A DNA stretch of 64,000 nucleotides from Rathayibacter sp. SW19 (GTDB lineage: Bacteria > Actinomycetota > Actinomycetes > Actinomycetales > Microbacteriaceae): assembly GCF_030866825.1 (NCBI RefSeq), contig NZ_CP133020.1, positions 1,860,001 through 1,924,000 on the forward strand, given 5' to 3'. The position numbers were made by a program, and so were the translations under genes. Below are positions 46,518-54,712 of the stretch, piece by piece. Position 1 is the stretch's first letter. The number at the start of each line of letters is the position of its first letter. The notes under the pieces were generated by a model. It was not told the origin of the DNA, made no database searches, and worked only from the letters and a program-made list of their open reading frames with translations.

Positions 46518-46520
46518 ACT
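46515..46520 (+). promoter_or_regulatory. -10-like element of dapF embedded in the miaA stop codon
   Basis: TAGACT begins with the miaA TAG stop and ends 6 nt before the dapF ATG (46527). There is no Shine-Dalgarno sequence. It would allow leaderless dapF transcription independent of miaB-miaA. Confidence 0.4.
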
Positions 46521-46526
46521 TGCACA

Positions 46527-47408
46527 ATGGCGATCACGCTTCATTTCACCAAGGGCCACGGAACGGGCAACGACTTCGTCTTGTTCGCCGATCCAGACGG
46601 CGCCGTCGAACTCAGTGTCAGCCAGATCGCGACAATCTGCGACCGCCATTTCGGGGTCGGTGCCGACGGGGTGATCAGAGCCGTGCGTTCCGAAAACCTC
46701 GCGGAGGGTGCAACGGCGCTTGTCGAAGATGCGGACGCCGAATGGTTCATGGACTACCACAACGCTGACGGGTCGCCCGCCGAAATGTGTGGAAACGGCA
46801 TCCGCGTCTATGTGCAGTATTTGATTGAGAACGGCTTTGCCACGCTTGCGGATGGGCAAACTTTGCCGATCGGCACCCGCGCCGGAGTGCGCGACGTGCA
46901 GCGCAGCACAAGAGGTTTCCAGGTCGACCTCGGCCGTTGGCGCCTCGAAGGCGGCGAGCCGCTCGTTCGTGCAAAAGAGGTGCCGGTCGCACGCCCAGGG
47001 CTCGGCATTAGTATCGGCAACCCGCATGTCGTGGTCGCCCTCGCGGACGAGTCGGAGCTCGCGGCAGCGGACCTCACCTACGTGCCGCAGCTCGACCCGG
47101 AACCGGTCGACGGTGCGAACATCGAATTCGTCGTTCCGATGGAGCCGCTGGTGAAAGACGGCGTCGGGCGCATCACCATGCGAGTGCATGAGCGCGGCGT
47201 GGGCGAAACGCTGTCCTGCGGTACAGGCACCGCGGCTGCGGCTCTGGCCATCCGCTATTACGCCGGAAGCAAAGCGCCGAACGATTGGCGGGTCGAGGTC
47301 CCCGGGGGCACCCTCGGAGTGCGGATGTTCGCGACGGAGGACGGCGAGCATGTCGGGCTGTCCGGCCCGGCCGAGCTTGTCTACGACGGCACGCTGGTGC
47401 TTGCCTGA
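46527..47408 (+). CDS. dapF: Diaminopimelate epimerase
   Basis: A 293-residue cofactor-free epimerase converting LL- to meso-diaminopimelate for lysine and peptidoglycan. FTKGHGTGNDFVLFADPDGA opens the protein. The first catalytic Cys is in NADGSPAEMCGNGIRVYVQY and the second in VGETLSCGTGTAAAALAIRY. VSIGNPHVVV-type and NIEFVVPMEP segments match. Meso-DAP use here is consistent with dapA, dapB and dapF all being present. Confidence 0.95.
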   Translation: MAITLHFTKGHGTGNDFVLFADPDGAVELSVSQIATICDRHFGVGADGVIRAVRSENLAEGATALVEDADAEWFMDYHNADGSPAEMCGNGIRVYVQYLIENGFATLADGQTLPIGTRAGVRDVQRSTRGFQVDLGRWRLEGGEPLVRAKEVPVARPGLGISIGNPHVVVALADESELAAADLTYVPQLDPEPVDGANIEFVVPMEPLVKDGVGRITMRVHERGVGETLSCGTGTAAAALAIRYYAGSKAPNDWRVEVPGGTLGVRMFATEDGEHVGLSGPAELVYDGTLVLA

Positions 47409-47442
47409 TTCGCTTGCACCGCAGCCCTTGCGCGCGGGGACG

Positions 47443-48057
47443 TCAGCCCTTGTGACGTACTCGCAGCACTCGATAACCCTTGCTCGTCGCCGAGCGGCTG
47501 ACGTGAAAGCGGCCATCGAGCGTCGCCTGCAGCCAACGCTGCAACGAATCGGAGCCGAGGTTGCGCTGCACGACGAGCCACGCGTCCGATTCCGCATCCA
47601 GACGCGGGAGCCAGTGCTCGAGCATGCCGTGAAGTTCGTTCTTGCCGACCCGGATCGGCGGATTCGACCAAATCGTCGCAAAAGCTACTGTGTTCGGCAC
47701 GTCCTGAGGCAGGGCCGCCGTGATGTTCGGCAGGCCCATCGTCTTAGCGTTGCGACGCACCAGGTCAAGTGCCCTCTCGTTCACGTCGACAGCCCACACA
47801 CGCGCGTGCGGCGATGTCAACGCGAGGGTGAGCGCGATCGGCCCCCACCCGCAGCCGAGGTCGAGCAGATCACCACCAGGCGGTGCCGGTGGGGTGTTCG
47901 CCAGAAGCACCTGTGTCCCCGTGTCAATGCGCTCCGGGCTGAAGATTCCGTTCGCCGTCGTCAGTTCATAGGTCTGATCGGCAAGGCGCACCGTGAACGG
48001 TCGCAACCGGGCATCGCTTGTCGGGGCAGAGCTGAAATAGTGGTCGCCGCTTGCCAT
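47443..48057 (-). CDS. Class I SAM-dependent methyltransferase (RsmC-like small domain)
   Basis: A 204-residue methyltransferase. YELTTANGIFSPERIDTGTQ leads to the SAM-binding loop DLLDLGCGWGPIALTLALTS. VWAVDVNERALDLVRRNAKT follows, then the base-flipping motif IWSNPPIRVGK (N-P-P-I), typical of rRNA guanine N2 methyltransferases such as RsmC. ATG 48057 chosen, since upstream in-frame codons run into the hflX promoter. Converges on dapF and is divergent from hflX. RNA target not certain. Confidence 0.88.
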   Translation of the reverse strand: MASGDHYFSSAPTSDARLRPFTVRLADQTYELTTANGIFSPERIDTGTQVLLANTPPAPPGGDLLDLGCGWGPIALTLALTSPHARVWAVDVNERALDLVRRNAKTMGLPNITAALPQDVPNTVAFATIWSNPPIRVGKNELHGMLEHWLPRLDAESDAWLVVQRNLGSDSLQRWLQATLDGRFHVSRSATSKGYRVLRVRHKG

Positions 48058-48086
48058 ACGGGAAAGGTACCGCAAGTTCGGGCGGC

Positions 48087-48092
48087 TAGGGT
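48087..48092 (+). promoter_or_regulatory. -10-like element of hflX
   Basis: TAGGGT ends 8 nt before the hflX ATG (48101). A weak AGGA directly abuts the ATG, too close to act as a normal ribosome site. Confidence 0.35.
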
Positions 48093-48100
48093 TAACAGGA

Positions 48101-49681
48101 ATGAGTGACAAGCGCGAGAATTCCGATGACCAGACACCGGCCGACAACAACGACGTGGTCGCCAGGGTGCTTGCGCACGCCGAAACACGAGCATCCGGCT
48201 ACTCCCTGTTCAGTACGGGAGCACAGGCGCTGCAGCACGGCGACGGCGAAGGCTACGACGAAAGCATTGGCGGCGTAGACGGCGATCAACTTGACCGGCA
48301 GGAGCGCGCAGCACTGCGCCGCGTCGCCGGCCTGTCAACGGAGTTGGAAGACGTCACAGAGGTCGAATATCGGCAGCTGCGGTTGGAGAACGTCGTTCTG
48401 ATCGGTGTCTACCAGCAGGGCAGCCAAACCGATGCGGAGAACTCGATGCGCGAACTTGCCGCGCTGGCCGAGACGGCGGGCGCCGTCGTACTCGACGGGC
48501 TCCTGCAGCGACGACCGCACCCCGACCCGAGCACCTATCTCGGCCGCGGCAAAGCGCAGGAGCTGCAGGGCATTGTCGCTTCGCTGGGCGCGGACACCGT
48601 CGTCGCAGACACCGAATTGGCACCGAGTCAGCGGCGCGCCCTCGAAGACGTTGTCAAGGTCAAGGTGATCGACCGCACCGCTGTGATTCTGGACATCTTC
48701 AGCCAGCATGCGAAGTCGCGTGAGGGCAAGGCGCAGGTCGAACTGGCTCAGCTGGAGTATCTCCTGCCGCGGCTGCGCGGCTGGGGCGAATCGATGAGCC
48801 GCCAGGCCGGCGGGCAGGTCGGCGGTGCGGGCGCAGGCATGGGCAGCCGTGGTCCTGGCGAGACGAAGATCGAACTGGACCGGCGGCGCATCCACACCCG
48901 CATGGCCAAACTGTGCAAGCAGATCACAGCCATGAAACCGGCCCGCGAAGCCAAACGCGCCAACCGCAAGCGCAACGCGGTACCGTCTGTCGCGATCGCC
49001 GGCTACACGAACGCCGGCAAGTCGAGCCTGCTCAACCGGATCACCAACGCCGGGGTACTTGTCGAGAACGCGCTCTTCGCGACTCTCGACGCCACCGTTC
49101 GCAAATCGGTGACGGCCGATGGCCGGCTTTACACCCTCACAGACACCGTTGGCTTCGTCCGCAATCTCCCGCATCAACTGGTGGAGGCATTCCGCTCCAC
49201 GCTGGAAGAAGTGGCCGACGCCGACCTGATCGTGCACGTCGTCGACGGATCGCATCCGGATCCGGCCAGTCAGCTGGCAACCGTTCGTGACGTCATCCGC
49301 GAGATCGACGCGCGCGACGTGCCGGAGTTGGTGATCTTCAACAAGGCTGATCTCCTCGACGACGATCGCCGGCTCGTCCTGCGAGGGATCGAGCCGAACG
49401 CCGTCTTCGCATCAGCGCGCACCGGGGAGGGCATCGACGACGTTCTTTCCGCGATCGCGCGCCTGTTGCCGGACCCGTCGATCGAGTTGACGCTTCTGAT
49501 CCCGTATGACAGAGGCGATCTGATCTCTGCTTTGCACGAACGTGGCCGAGTGATCGAGACGGCCTACGTCGAAGACGGCACTCGCGTTCGCGCTCTCGTG
49601 ATGCCCGAGTATGCGCCGGCCTTCGAAACGTTCGCAGAGACGGATGCCGCCTCCCGGGCAACCGAGACCGCAGCACCGTAA
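48101..49681 (+). CDS. hflX: Ribosome-splitting GTPase HflX
   Basis: A 526-residue GTPase. The N-terminal HflX domain has VVLDGLLQRRPHPDPSTYLG and GRGKAQELQGIVASLGADTV. The glycine-rich coiled segment MSRQAGGQVGGAGAGMGSRG PGETKIELDRRRI joins it to the G domain: G1 VAIAGYTNAGKSSLLNRITN, G3 DTVGFVRNLPHQL and G4 NKAD. It rescues stalled ribosomes after heat or antibiotic stress. The ~100-residue N-terminal extension is typical of actinobacterial HflX. Confidence 0.95.
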   Translation: MSDKRENSDDQTPADNNDVVARVLAHAETRASGYSLFSTGAQALQHGDGEGYDESIGGVDGDQLDRQERAALRRVAGLSTELEDVTEVEYRQLRLENVVLIGVYQQGSQTDAENSMRELAALAETAGAVVLDGLLQRRPHPDPSTYLGRGKAQELQGIVASLGADTVVADTELAPSQRRALEDVVKVKVIDRTAVILDIFSQHAKSREGKAQVELAQLEYLLPRLRGWGESMSRQAGGQVGGAGAGMGSRGPGETKIELDRRRIHTRMAKLCKQITAMKPAREAKRANRKRNAVPSVAIAGYTNAGKSSLLNRITNAGVLVENALFATLDATVRKSVTADGRLYTLTDTVGFVRNLPHQLVEAFRSTLEEVADADLIVHVVDGSHPDPASQLATVRDVIREIDARDVPELVIFNKADLLDDDRRLVLRGIEPNAVFASARTGEGIDDVLSAIARLLPDPSIELTLLIPYDRGDLISALHERGRVIETAYVEDGTRVRALVMPEYAPAFETFAETDAASRATETAAP

Positions 49682-49889
49682 CAGTACGCAACGACCGCTG
49701 CAGCCTCACGCCGCCTTGGTATTCTTGATCCACAAACATCGGCATGCGCTTGACCGTTCGTGTCGATGTGGAGCGACAGCCGAGCCCGGCACCCGCCCGC
49801 GACCGGCCCTCGGGCCTGCGTTCCACAACGGACGCGCGCGGCCAACCGGCGTTGTGCGTGTCTGATCATCCAGGAGACGATCCACGCGC
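49682..49889 (+). other. Structured leader of metF-metE
   Basis: The 208-bp gap contains two long-range stems. One pairs CCAC..CATCG.CA with TG.CGATG.TGG (about 49731-49777). The other pairs GTGGA (about 49774) with TTCCAC (about 49821) around a G/C-rich interior. No SAM-I/SAM-IV core (GGCAACC) or cobalamin box could be recognised. It may be a methionine-responsive leader or only a terminator region after hflX. Confidence 0.3.
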
Positions 49890-50888
49890 ATGAGCCAGCA
49901 ACAGCACGAAGACACCGGCACAAGCCGATGTCCGGCCGGCACGCCGTTTTCGTTCGAGTTGTACCCGCCGCGCACCGACGCTGCCGCCGCCAGGCTGCCG
50001 CAGACGATCGATCGCCTGGCCGCCGCGAACCCTGACTTCATCTCGGTCACATACGGGGCGGGCGGGTCATCGCGCTCCTCGTCGCTGGATGTTGTCCGCT
50101 ACATCCAGCAAAACACGACCGTTGACCCGATGGCGCACTTGACGTGCGTCGGCTCATCCCACGCAGAAGCCAACCGCCTCATCCATGAATTCCTGGACGC
50201 AGGCGTGCGCAGCTTCCTTGCGCTGCGCGGCGACCCGCCAACCGGTCAGACTGCCGACGATCAGGCAGGGCGCCAGCCAGTGCTCGGCGATCTGCATAGC
50301 GCCGCAGAACTCGTGCAGTTGATCCACCGCGTGCAAGCGGAACGGGTGCCGTACAGCGAACTGTCAGTGCCGGGCCGCCCAGACCTGCGAACGGTGCGCA
50401 GCAGGCGCGAACGCGTCACGATTGCCGTTGCGGCCTTCCCGAACGGGCACCCGCGGTCGCGTTCGGTCAGCCAAGACATCGACACACTGCTGGCCAAGCA
50501 GGCGGCAGGTGCCAACCTCGCGATCACCCAATTGTTCTTCCACGCTGACGACTATCTCGCCTTCGCGCAACGGGCGAAGCAAGCGGGTGTCGAATTCCCG
50601 ATTCTGCCGGGCATCATGCCCGTCACCAGTCCTGCCCGGCTCCGACGGATGCTCGAACTCAGCGGCGAGGACATGCCAAGCGAACTCGCCATCCAGCTCG
50701 AGATCGAGCCGACAGAGCAAGGGCAACGAGAAATCGGAATCGACCATGCCGCGCGCTTCGCAGCTCGTTTGATCGCCGGAGGAGCGCCCGGAATTCACCT
50801 GTACACGTTCAACCAGCACGACACCGTCCTCGCCGTTCTCGAACGATGCGGCATTCTCACCACCAGCACCGAAAAGGAACCAGCATGA
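49890..50888 (+). CDS. metF: Methylenetetrahydrofolate reductase
   Basis: A 332-residue FAD-dependent TIM-barrel enzyme producing 5-methyl-THF for methionine synthesis. FSFELYPPRTDAAAARLPQT, PDFISVTYGAGGSSR, MAHLTCVGSSHAEANRLIHE, FLALRGDPPTG and ANLAITQLFFHADDYLAFAQ are family motifs; PILPGIMPVTSPARL and PGIHLYTFNQ close the barrel. Its stop overlaps the metE start by 4 nt, so the methyl donor and its user are made together. Confidence 0.95.
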   Translation: MSQQQHEDTGTSRCPAGTPFSFELYPPRTDAAAARLPQTIDRLAAANPDFISVTYGAGGSSRSSSLDVVRYIQQNTTVDPMAHLTCVGSSHAEANRLIHEFLDAGVRSFLALRGDPPTGQTADDQAGRQPVLGDLHSAAELVQLIHRVQAERVPYSELSVPGRPDLRTVRSRRERVTIAVAAFPNGHPRSRSVSQDIDTLLAKQAAGANLAITQLFFHADDYLAFAQRAKQAGVEFPILPGIMPVTSPARLRRMLELSGEDMPSELAIQLEIEPTEQGQREIGIDHAARFAARLIAGGAPGIHLYTFNQHDTVLAVLERCGILTTSTEKEPA

Positions 50889-53230
50889 CGCGCACGACCC
50901 CCTTCCCAACCGGGACGATCCTCGGCTACCCGAGAATCGGGCGCCGGCGCGAACTCAAGAAGGCCGTCGAGGCGTTCTGGGCAGGCACGATCAGTTCAGC
51001 CGAACTTGAGCAGGCCGCAGCGCAGTTGCGCGCTGTGACTCGGGAGCGCCTTTGTGCACTCGGGCTGGGGCGTGCCGACTCGTCGATTCCGGCAAGTTTC
51101 AGCTACTACGATCAGATGCTCGACGCAGCGGTCACGCTCGGTGCTGTGCCGGAGCGTTTCAGCACTCTTGTCGGGGAGGACGGATCGCTCGATCTGGCCG
51201 GGTACTTCACATTGGCGCGGGGCGAAGGGAACCGGGCGCCCCTGGAGATGACCAAATGGTTCGACTCGAACTACCACTACTTAGTGCCGGAGATCGGGCC
51301 GGAGACCGTCTTCTCGCTGGCGTCCGACCGCATCGTGCGCGAGGCCGAGGAGGCCGCGAACGCCGGCTACCGCACCCGCCCGGTGATCGTCGGCCCCGTC
51401 ACCTTCCTCGCGCTGAGCAAACCCAGCGATGCGGCTCCTGCCGGATTCAGGCCGTTGTCGCGGCTCGACGAGGTGCTGCCGGTCTACCAGCAGCTCCTGG
51501 CGCGATTGAGCGCCGCCGGCGTGCAGTGGGTGCAGCTGGACGAGCCTGCCCTCGTGAGCGAGAGCATTGCGGATGCCCGTGCGGACGTTCTCGAAGCGGC
51601 CCGCGCCGCCTACGCCTCGCTCGGCGAAGCGACCGATCGGCCGGCGCTGTTCGTGGCGGCCCCATACGGCAGCCTCGATGACGCTGTGCCCGTGCTCGCG
51701 GGGAGCAACGTAGAGGCGATCGGTCTTGACCTGGTGCGCGGGTCGGTCCCGGCGGTTGCCGATCTCGATGACCCCACGCGTACGGCGCTTCGGGCCAAGA
51801 CGCTGGTCGGCGGGGTCGTGGATGGGCACAACGTCTGGCGTGGCGACCTCGAAGCGGCGTTCGGCAAGCTGGAGAGTCTGCTCGCGTTGACGGTTAACGT
51901 CGCCGCAGCCACATCGACCTCGCTCCTGCACGTACCGCACGATGTTGACGATGAGCCTCGGCTCTCCGACGAACTGAAGAGCTGGTTGGCCTTCGCCGAT
52001 CAGAAGGTCGGCCAAGTCGCGGTTCTTGCTCGTGGTTTGGATGACGGGCACGAGGAGATCCAGAGTGACTTGGACGCGGCATCCGCGGCACTTGCACAGC
52101 GACACAACGCCACAGGCGTGCGGGTCGCGGCCGTGCGTGAGCGTATCGCCGGGCTGTCAGAAGCCGACTTCCACCGCGGTGCCTATGCGGATCGCGTCGT
52201 TGCCCAGAATGCAGCGCTCGACCTGCCGTTCCTGCCCACAACGACCATCGGGTCGTTCCCGCAGACCGGCGAGATCCGCCGGAGCCGTGCTCACTTCGCA
52301 AAAGGAGACCTCAGCGAGGCGGACTATCGCGAGGCCATGGAGGCCGAGATCCGTCGCGTGATCGACCTGCAGGAGGAGATCGGCCTTGACGTGCTCGTCC
52401 ACGGGGAGCCCGAGCGCAACGACATGGTGCAGTACTTCGCCGAGAACCTCGACGGCTTCGTCGTGACCCAGAACGGATGGGTGCAGTCCTACGGCAGTCG
52501 CTGCACGCGTCCATCCATCCTCTGGGGCGATGTCTCGCGGCCGAACCCGATCACCGTGGGCTGGTCCAGCTACACGCAATCGCTGACGACGAAACCGGTC
52601 AAGGGGATGCTCACCGGCCCTGTGACGATCCTTGCCTGGTCGTTCGTGCGCGACGACCAGCCGCTGGGCGACACGGCCAACCAGGTCGCGCTGGCTCTAC
52701 GGGACGAGATTGCGGATCTGCAGGCCGCGGGCATCCGGATCATCCAGGTCGACGAGCCGGCGCTGCGCGAGCTGCTGCCGCTGAAAAAGAAGGATCAGCC
52801 CGCCTACCTCGACTGGTCGGTCGGATCGTTCCGGCTTGCCACCGCAGGTGTTGAAGCGCAGACGCAGATTCACACGCACCTGTGTTATTCGGAATTCGGT
52901 GTGGTCATCGACGCCATCAAGAACCTTGACGCGGATGTGACGAGCATCGAGGCAGCACGAAGCCGGATGGAGGTCGTTGCCGACATCAAGACCAGCGGGT
53001 TTGATCACGGCATCGGGCCGGGCGTCTACGACATCCATTCGCCCCGCGTGCCGTCGGTCGCCGAGGTGACCGAACTGTTGCAGAAGGCGCTGGATGCGAT
53101 CCCGCCGCGACAAGTTTGGGTGAACCCGGACTGCGGGCTCAAGACGCGCGGCTATGACGAGACTGTGGCGTCGTTGAAGAACATTCTGGAGGCGACGCGC
53201 GCCGTGCGCGCAAACGCCGTGGCGGTCTAA
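50885..53230 (+). CDS. metE: Cobalamin-independent methionine synthase
   Basis: A 781-residue double-barrel enzyme that transfers the methyl group of 5-methyl-THF-polyglutamate to homocysteine. The N-terminal half has LGYPRIGRRRELKKAVEAFW and MTKWFDSNYHYLVPE. The catalytic half has LPTTTIGSFPQTGEIRRSRA and LDVLVHGEPERNDMVQYFAE. Zinc ligands lie in IHTHLCYSEFG (His, Cys) and VNPDCGLKTRGYDE (Cys). Operon with metF. Converges on lexA. Confidence 0.97.
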   Translation: MTRTTPFPTGTILGYPRIGRRRELKKAVEAFWAGTISSAELEQAAAQLRAVTRERLCALGLGRADSSIPASFSYYDQMLDAAVTLGAVPERFSTLVGEDGSLDLAGYFTLARGEGNRAPLEMTKWFDSNYHYLVPEIGPETVFSLASDRIVREAEEAANAGYRTRPVIVGPVTFLALSKPSDAAPAGFRPLSRLDEVLPVYQQLLARLSAAGVQWVQLDEPALVSESIADARADVLEAARAAYASLGEATDRPALFVAAPYGSLDDAVPVLAGSNVEAIGLDLVRGSVPAVADLDDPTRTALRAKTLVGGVVDGHNVWRGDLEAAFGKLESLLALTVNVAAATSTSLLHVPHDVDDEPRLSDELKSWLAFADQKVGQVAVLARGLDDGHEEIQSDLDAASAALAQRHNATGVRVAAVRERIAGLSEADFHRGAYADRVVAQNAALDLPFLPTTTIGSFPQTGEIRRSRAHFAKGDLSEADYREAMEAEIRRVIDLQEEIGLDVLVHGEPERNDMVQYFAENLDGFVVTQNGWVQSYGSRCTRPSILWGDVSRPNPITVGWSSYTQSLTTKPVKGMLTGPVTILAWSFVRDDQPLGDTANQVALALRDEIADLQAAGIRIIQVDEPALRELLPLKKKDQPAYLDWSVGSFRLATAGVEAQTQIHTHLCYSEFGVVIDAIKNLDADVTSIEAARSRMEVVADIKTSGFDHGIGPGVYDIHSPRVPSVAEVTELLQKALDAIPPRQVWVNPDCGLKTRGYDETVASLKNILEATRAVRANAVAV

Positions 53231-53297
53231 CCCGCTTGCCTGCCTGTGCGCACGGTCCGTGCCCACTGACGAGATCGAAACGTGGGCGCGGGAGACT

Positions 53298-53984
53298 CTA
53301 AACGGAGCGGAGCACGGCGACGACCTTGCCGAGTACATCGGCGAAGTCGCCGACGATCGGTTCGAACGCACTGTTTCGCGGGAGCAACCAGGTGTGACCG
53401 TCGCGCTGGCGGAAGACCTTGACCGTGGCTTCGCCGTCGAGCATCGCCGCAACGATGTCGCCGTTCTCGGCATCGCTCTGTTGACGAACGACGACCCAAT
53501 CGCCGTCGCAGATCGCGGCGTCGATCATCGACTCTCCGACGACTTTGAGCATGAATAGCGTGCCGTTTCCGACAAGCTGGCGCGGCAGCGGGAAGACCTC
53601 ATCGATCTGCTCTTCCGCAGTAATCGGGATGCCGGCAGCGATTCGGCCGACCAGCGGCACCATGGCGGCGTCGCCGACCGGGGTCGAATTCTCGAAGTCC
53701 GCACTGTCGCCGGTTGTGCTGGGGATGTCGATCAAGATCTCGAGGGCACGCGGACGGTTCGGGTCGCGTCGAAGATAGCCGCTCAACTCGAGTTGGTTGA
53801 GCTGGTGTGTAACGCTGGACAGCGAGGCGAGCCCGACGGCATCGCCGATCTCGCGCATGCTGGGCGGATAACCGCGCTGGCTCACCGACCTCTGGATGAA
53901 GTCCAGAATCGACAGTTGCTTCTCACTCAGAGACTTGCGCCGCCGGGTGCCCCGCTGCTTCGGTTCGTCGCCCTTGCTCGCCAC
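53298..53984 (-). CDS. lexA: SOS repressor LexA
   Basis: A 228-residue repressor. The N-terminal winged helix (LSEKQLSILDFIQRSVSQRG, YPPSMREIGDAVGLASLSSV) binds SOS boxes. The cleavage site Ala-Gly is in VGRIAAGIPITAEE. The catalytic Ser is in MLKVVGESMIDAAICDGDWV and the Lys in GEATVKVFRQ. I chose GTG 53984 with AGAAGGGA upstream; the frame is open to 54254 but that part covers the promoter and SOS box. Divergent from the LysM gene. Confidence 0.97.
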   Translation of the reverse strand: MASKGDEPKQRGTRRRKSLSEKQLSILDFIQRSVSQRGYPPSMREIGDAVGLASLSSVTHQLNQLELSGYLRRDPNRPRALEILIDIPSTTGDSADFENSTPVGDAAMVPLVGRIAAGIPITAEEQIDEVFPLPRQLVGNGTLFMLKVVGESMIDAAICDGDWVVVRQQSDAENGDIVAAMLDGEATVKVFRQRDGHTWLLPRNSAFEPIVGDFADVLGKVVAVLRSV

Positions 53985-54116
53985 GTCGTGCGTCCCTTCT
54001 CGCCATGCGACCGCTCGATTCGGATGAGCAAACACCGTTCGGATAACCGAATGTCGGTGGTGCCTGGTTGCATGTGATCCAGACAGTCGAAACTGTATCT
54101 GCTGAACCGCCACAAG

Positions 54117-54132
54117 GCAAACACCTGTTCGA
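54117..54132. promoter_or_regulatory. LexA box of lexA (autoregulation)
   Basis: On the minus strand TCGAACAGGTGTTTGC matches TCGAAC(N4)GTTCGA with two mismatches in the right arm. A similar sequence GCAAACACCGTTCGG occurs about 89 bp nearer the lexA start (about 54028-54042) and may be a second, weaker site. Confidence 0.75.
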
Positions 54133-54188
54133 GCGTGTCTGAAACTTTTTTGACATTTGTACGAAGATAGGGTTGAAATCACGTGACT

Positions 54189-54204
54189 TCGAAGATATAT
54201 TCGG
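54189..54204. promoter_or_regulatory. SOS box of the LysM division-suppressor gene
   Basis: TCGAAGATATATTCGG differs from the recA SOS box at one position. It lies 116 bp before the LysM ATG, within the 335-bp lexA/LysM divergent region. Confidence 0.8.
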
Positions 54205-54319
54205 AACAGAGTTTCGTATCCGGCGGTTCCGGCCGAACGCCGGATACGAATCAATTCACTCGGGTCGGCCTCACCGGAAACGGTGCGACCGGTTCCGACG
54301 AAGCGGCCAGGAGGCAGTC

Positions 54320-54661
54320 ATGAGCACCGCGAGCATCGCACCGGCAGCGCGAATGCGCCTGCGTCTCACCCGACGCGGGCGTGTGGTGTTGACGGTACTG
54401 ACCGCGACGCCGTTGCTCGCCGCACTGCTCGCTTTTGGGTTCAATGGGGCAGCGGCCGCAGCGTCCGGCGGTGGAAACACCACTTCGTTTTCGCACGTGA
54501 CTGTGACGACCGGAGAGTCACTGTGGAAGATTGCCGAAACAGTAGCCCCGTCCGCCGATCCGCGCGACGTGGTCGCTGCGATCACCGATCTCAACCAGCT
54601 GTCCACGTCGGTGCTCGTGCCCGGCCAGCGTCTTGCCATCCCGGCTCAGTACGACCGCTGA
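54320..54661 (+). CDS. LysM-domain protein, probable SOS-induced cell-division suppressor
   Basis: A 113-residue protein. A basic N-terminus and one transmembrane helix (about 24-46) lead to a LysM domain (VTTGESLWKIAETVAPSADP, ITDLNQLSTSVLVPGQRLAI) that binds peptidoglycan. Small LysM proteins divergent from lexA are a known SOS arrangement (Rv2719c in mycobacteria, DivS in corynebacteria, YneA in Bacillus) and delay septation during DNA damage. The SOS box upstream supports this. AGGAGGC precedes the ATG at 54320. Confidence 0.85.
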   Translation: MSTASIAPAARMRLRLTRRGRVVLTVLTATPLLAALLAFGFNGAAAAASGGGNTTSFSHVTVTTGESLWKIAETVAPSADPRDVVAAITDLNQLSTSVLVPGQRLAIPAQYDR

Positions 54662-54700
54662 CCGCGGTTCTGTGGGCCCGGCGAGGCAGCGCCGAAGCTC

Positions 54701-54706
54701 TAGCAT
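54701..54706 (+). promoter_or_regulatory. -10-like element of a probable leaderless hisC promoter
   Basis: TAGCAT ends 6 nt before the hisC GTG (54713). The GAGGG present abuts the start codon and is too close to be a normal ribosome site. Confidence 0.4.
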
Positions 54707-54712
54707 TGAGGG

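Noticed and set aside
45639..47681. 680-codon minus-strand open frame across miaA and dapF
   Set aside because: Antisense to two well-supported genes, with low-complexity Arg/Asp translation and no domain.
49682..49889. SAM-I/SAM-IV or cobalamin riboswitch before metF
   Set aside because: The CCCGGCACCC stretch is reminiscent of the SAM core but the GGCAACC motif and its partner stems are not present. Kept only as an unassigned structured leader.
53985..54254. N-terminal extension of lexA
   Set aside because: It would translate the promoter and LexA box. GTG 53984 has a good ribosome site and matches the LexA family start.
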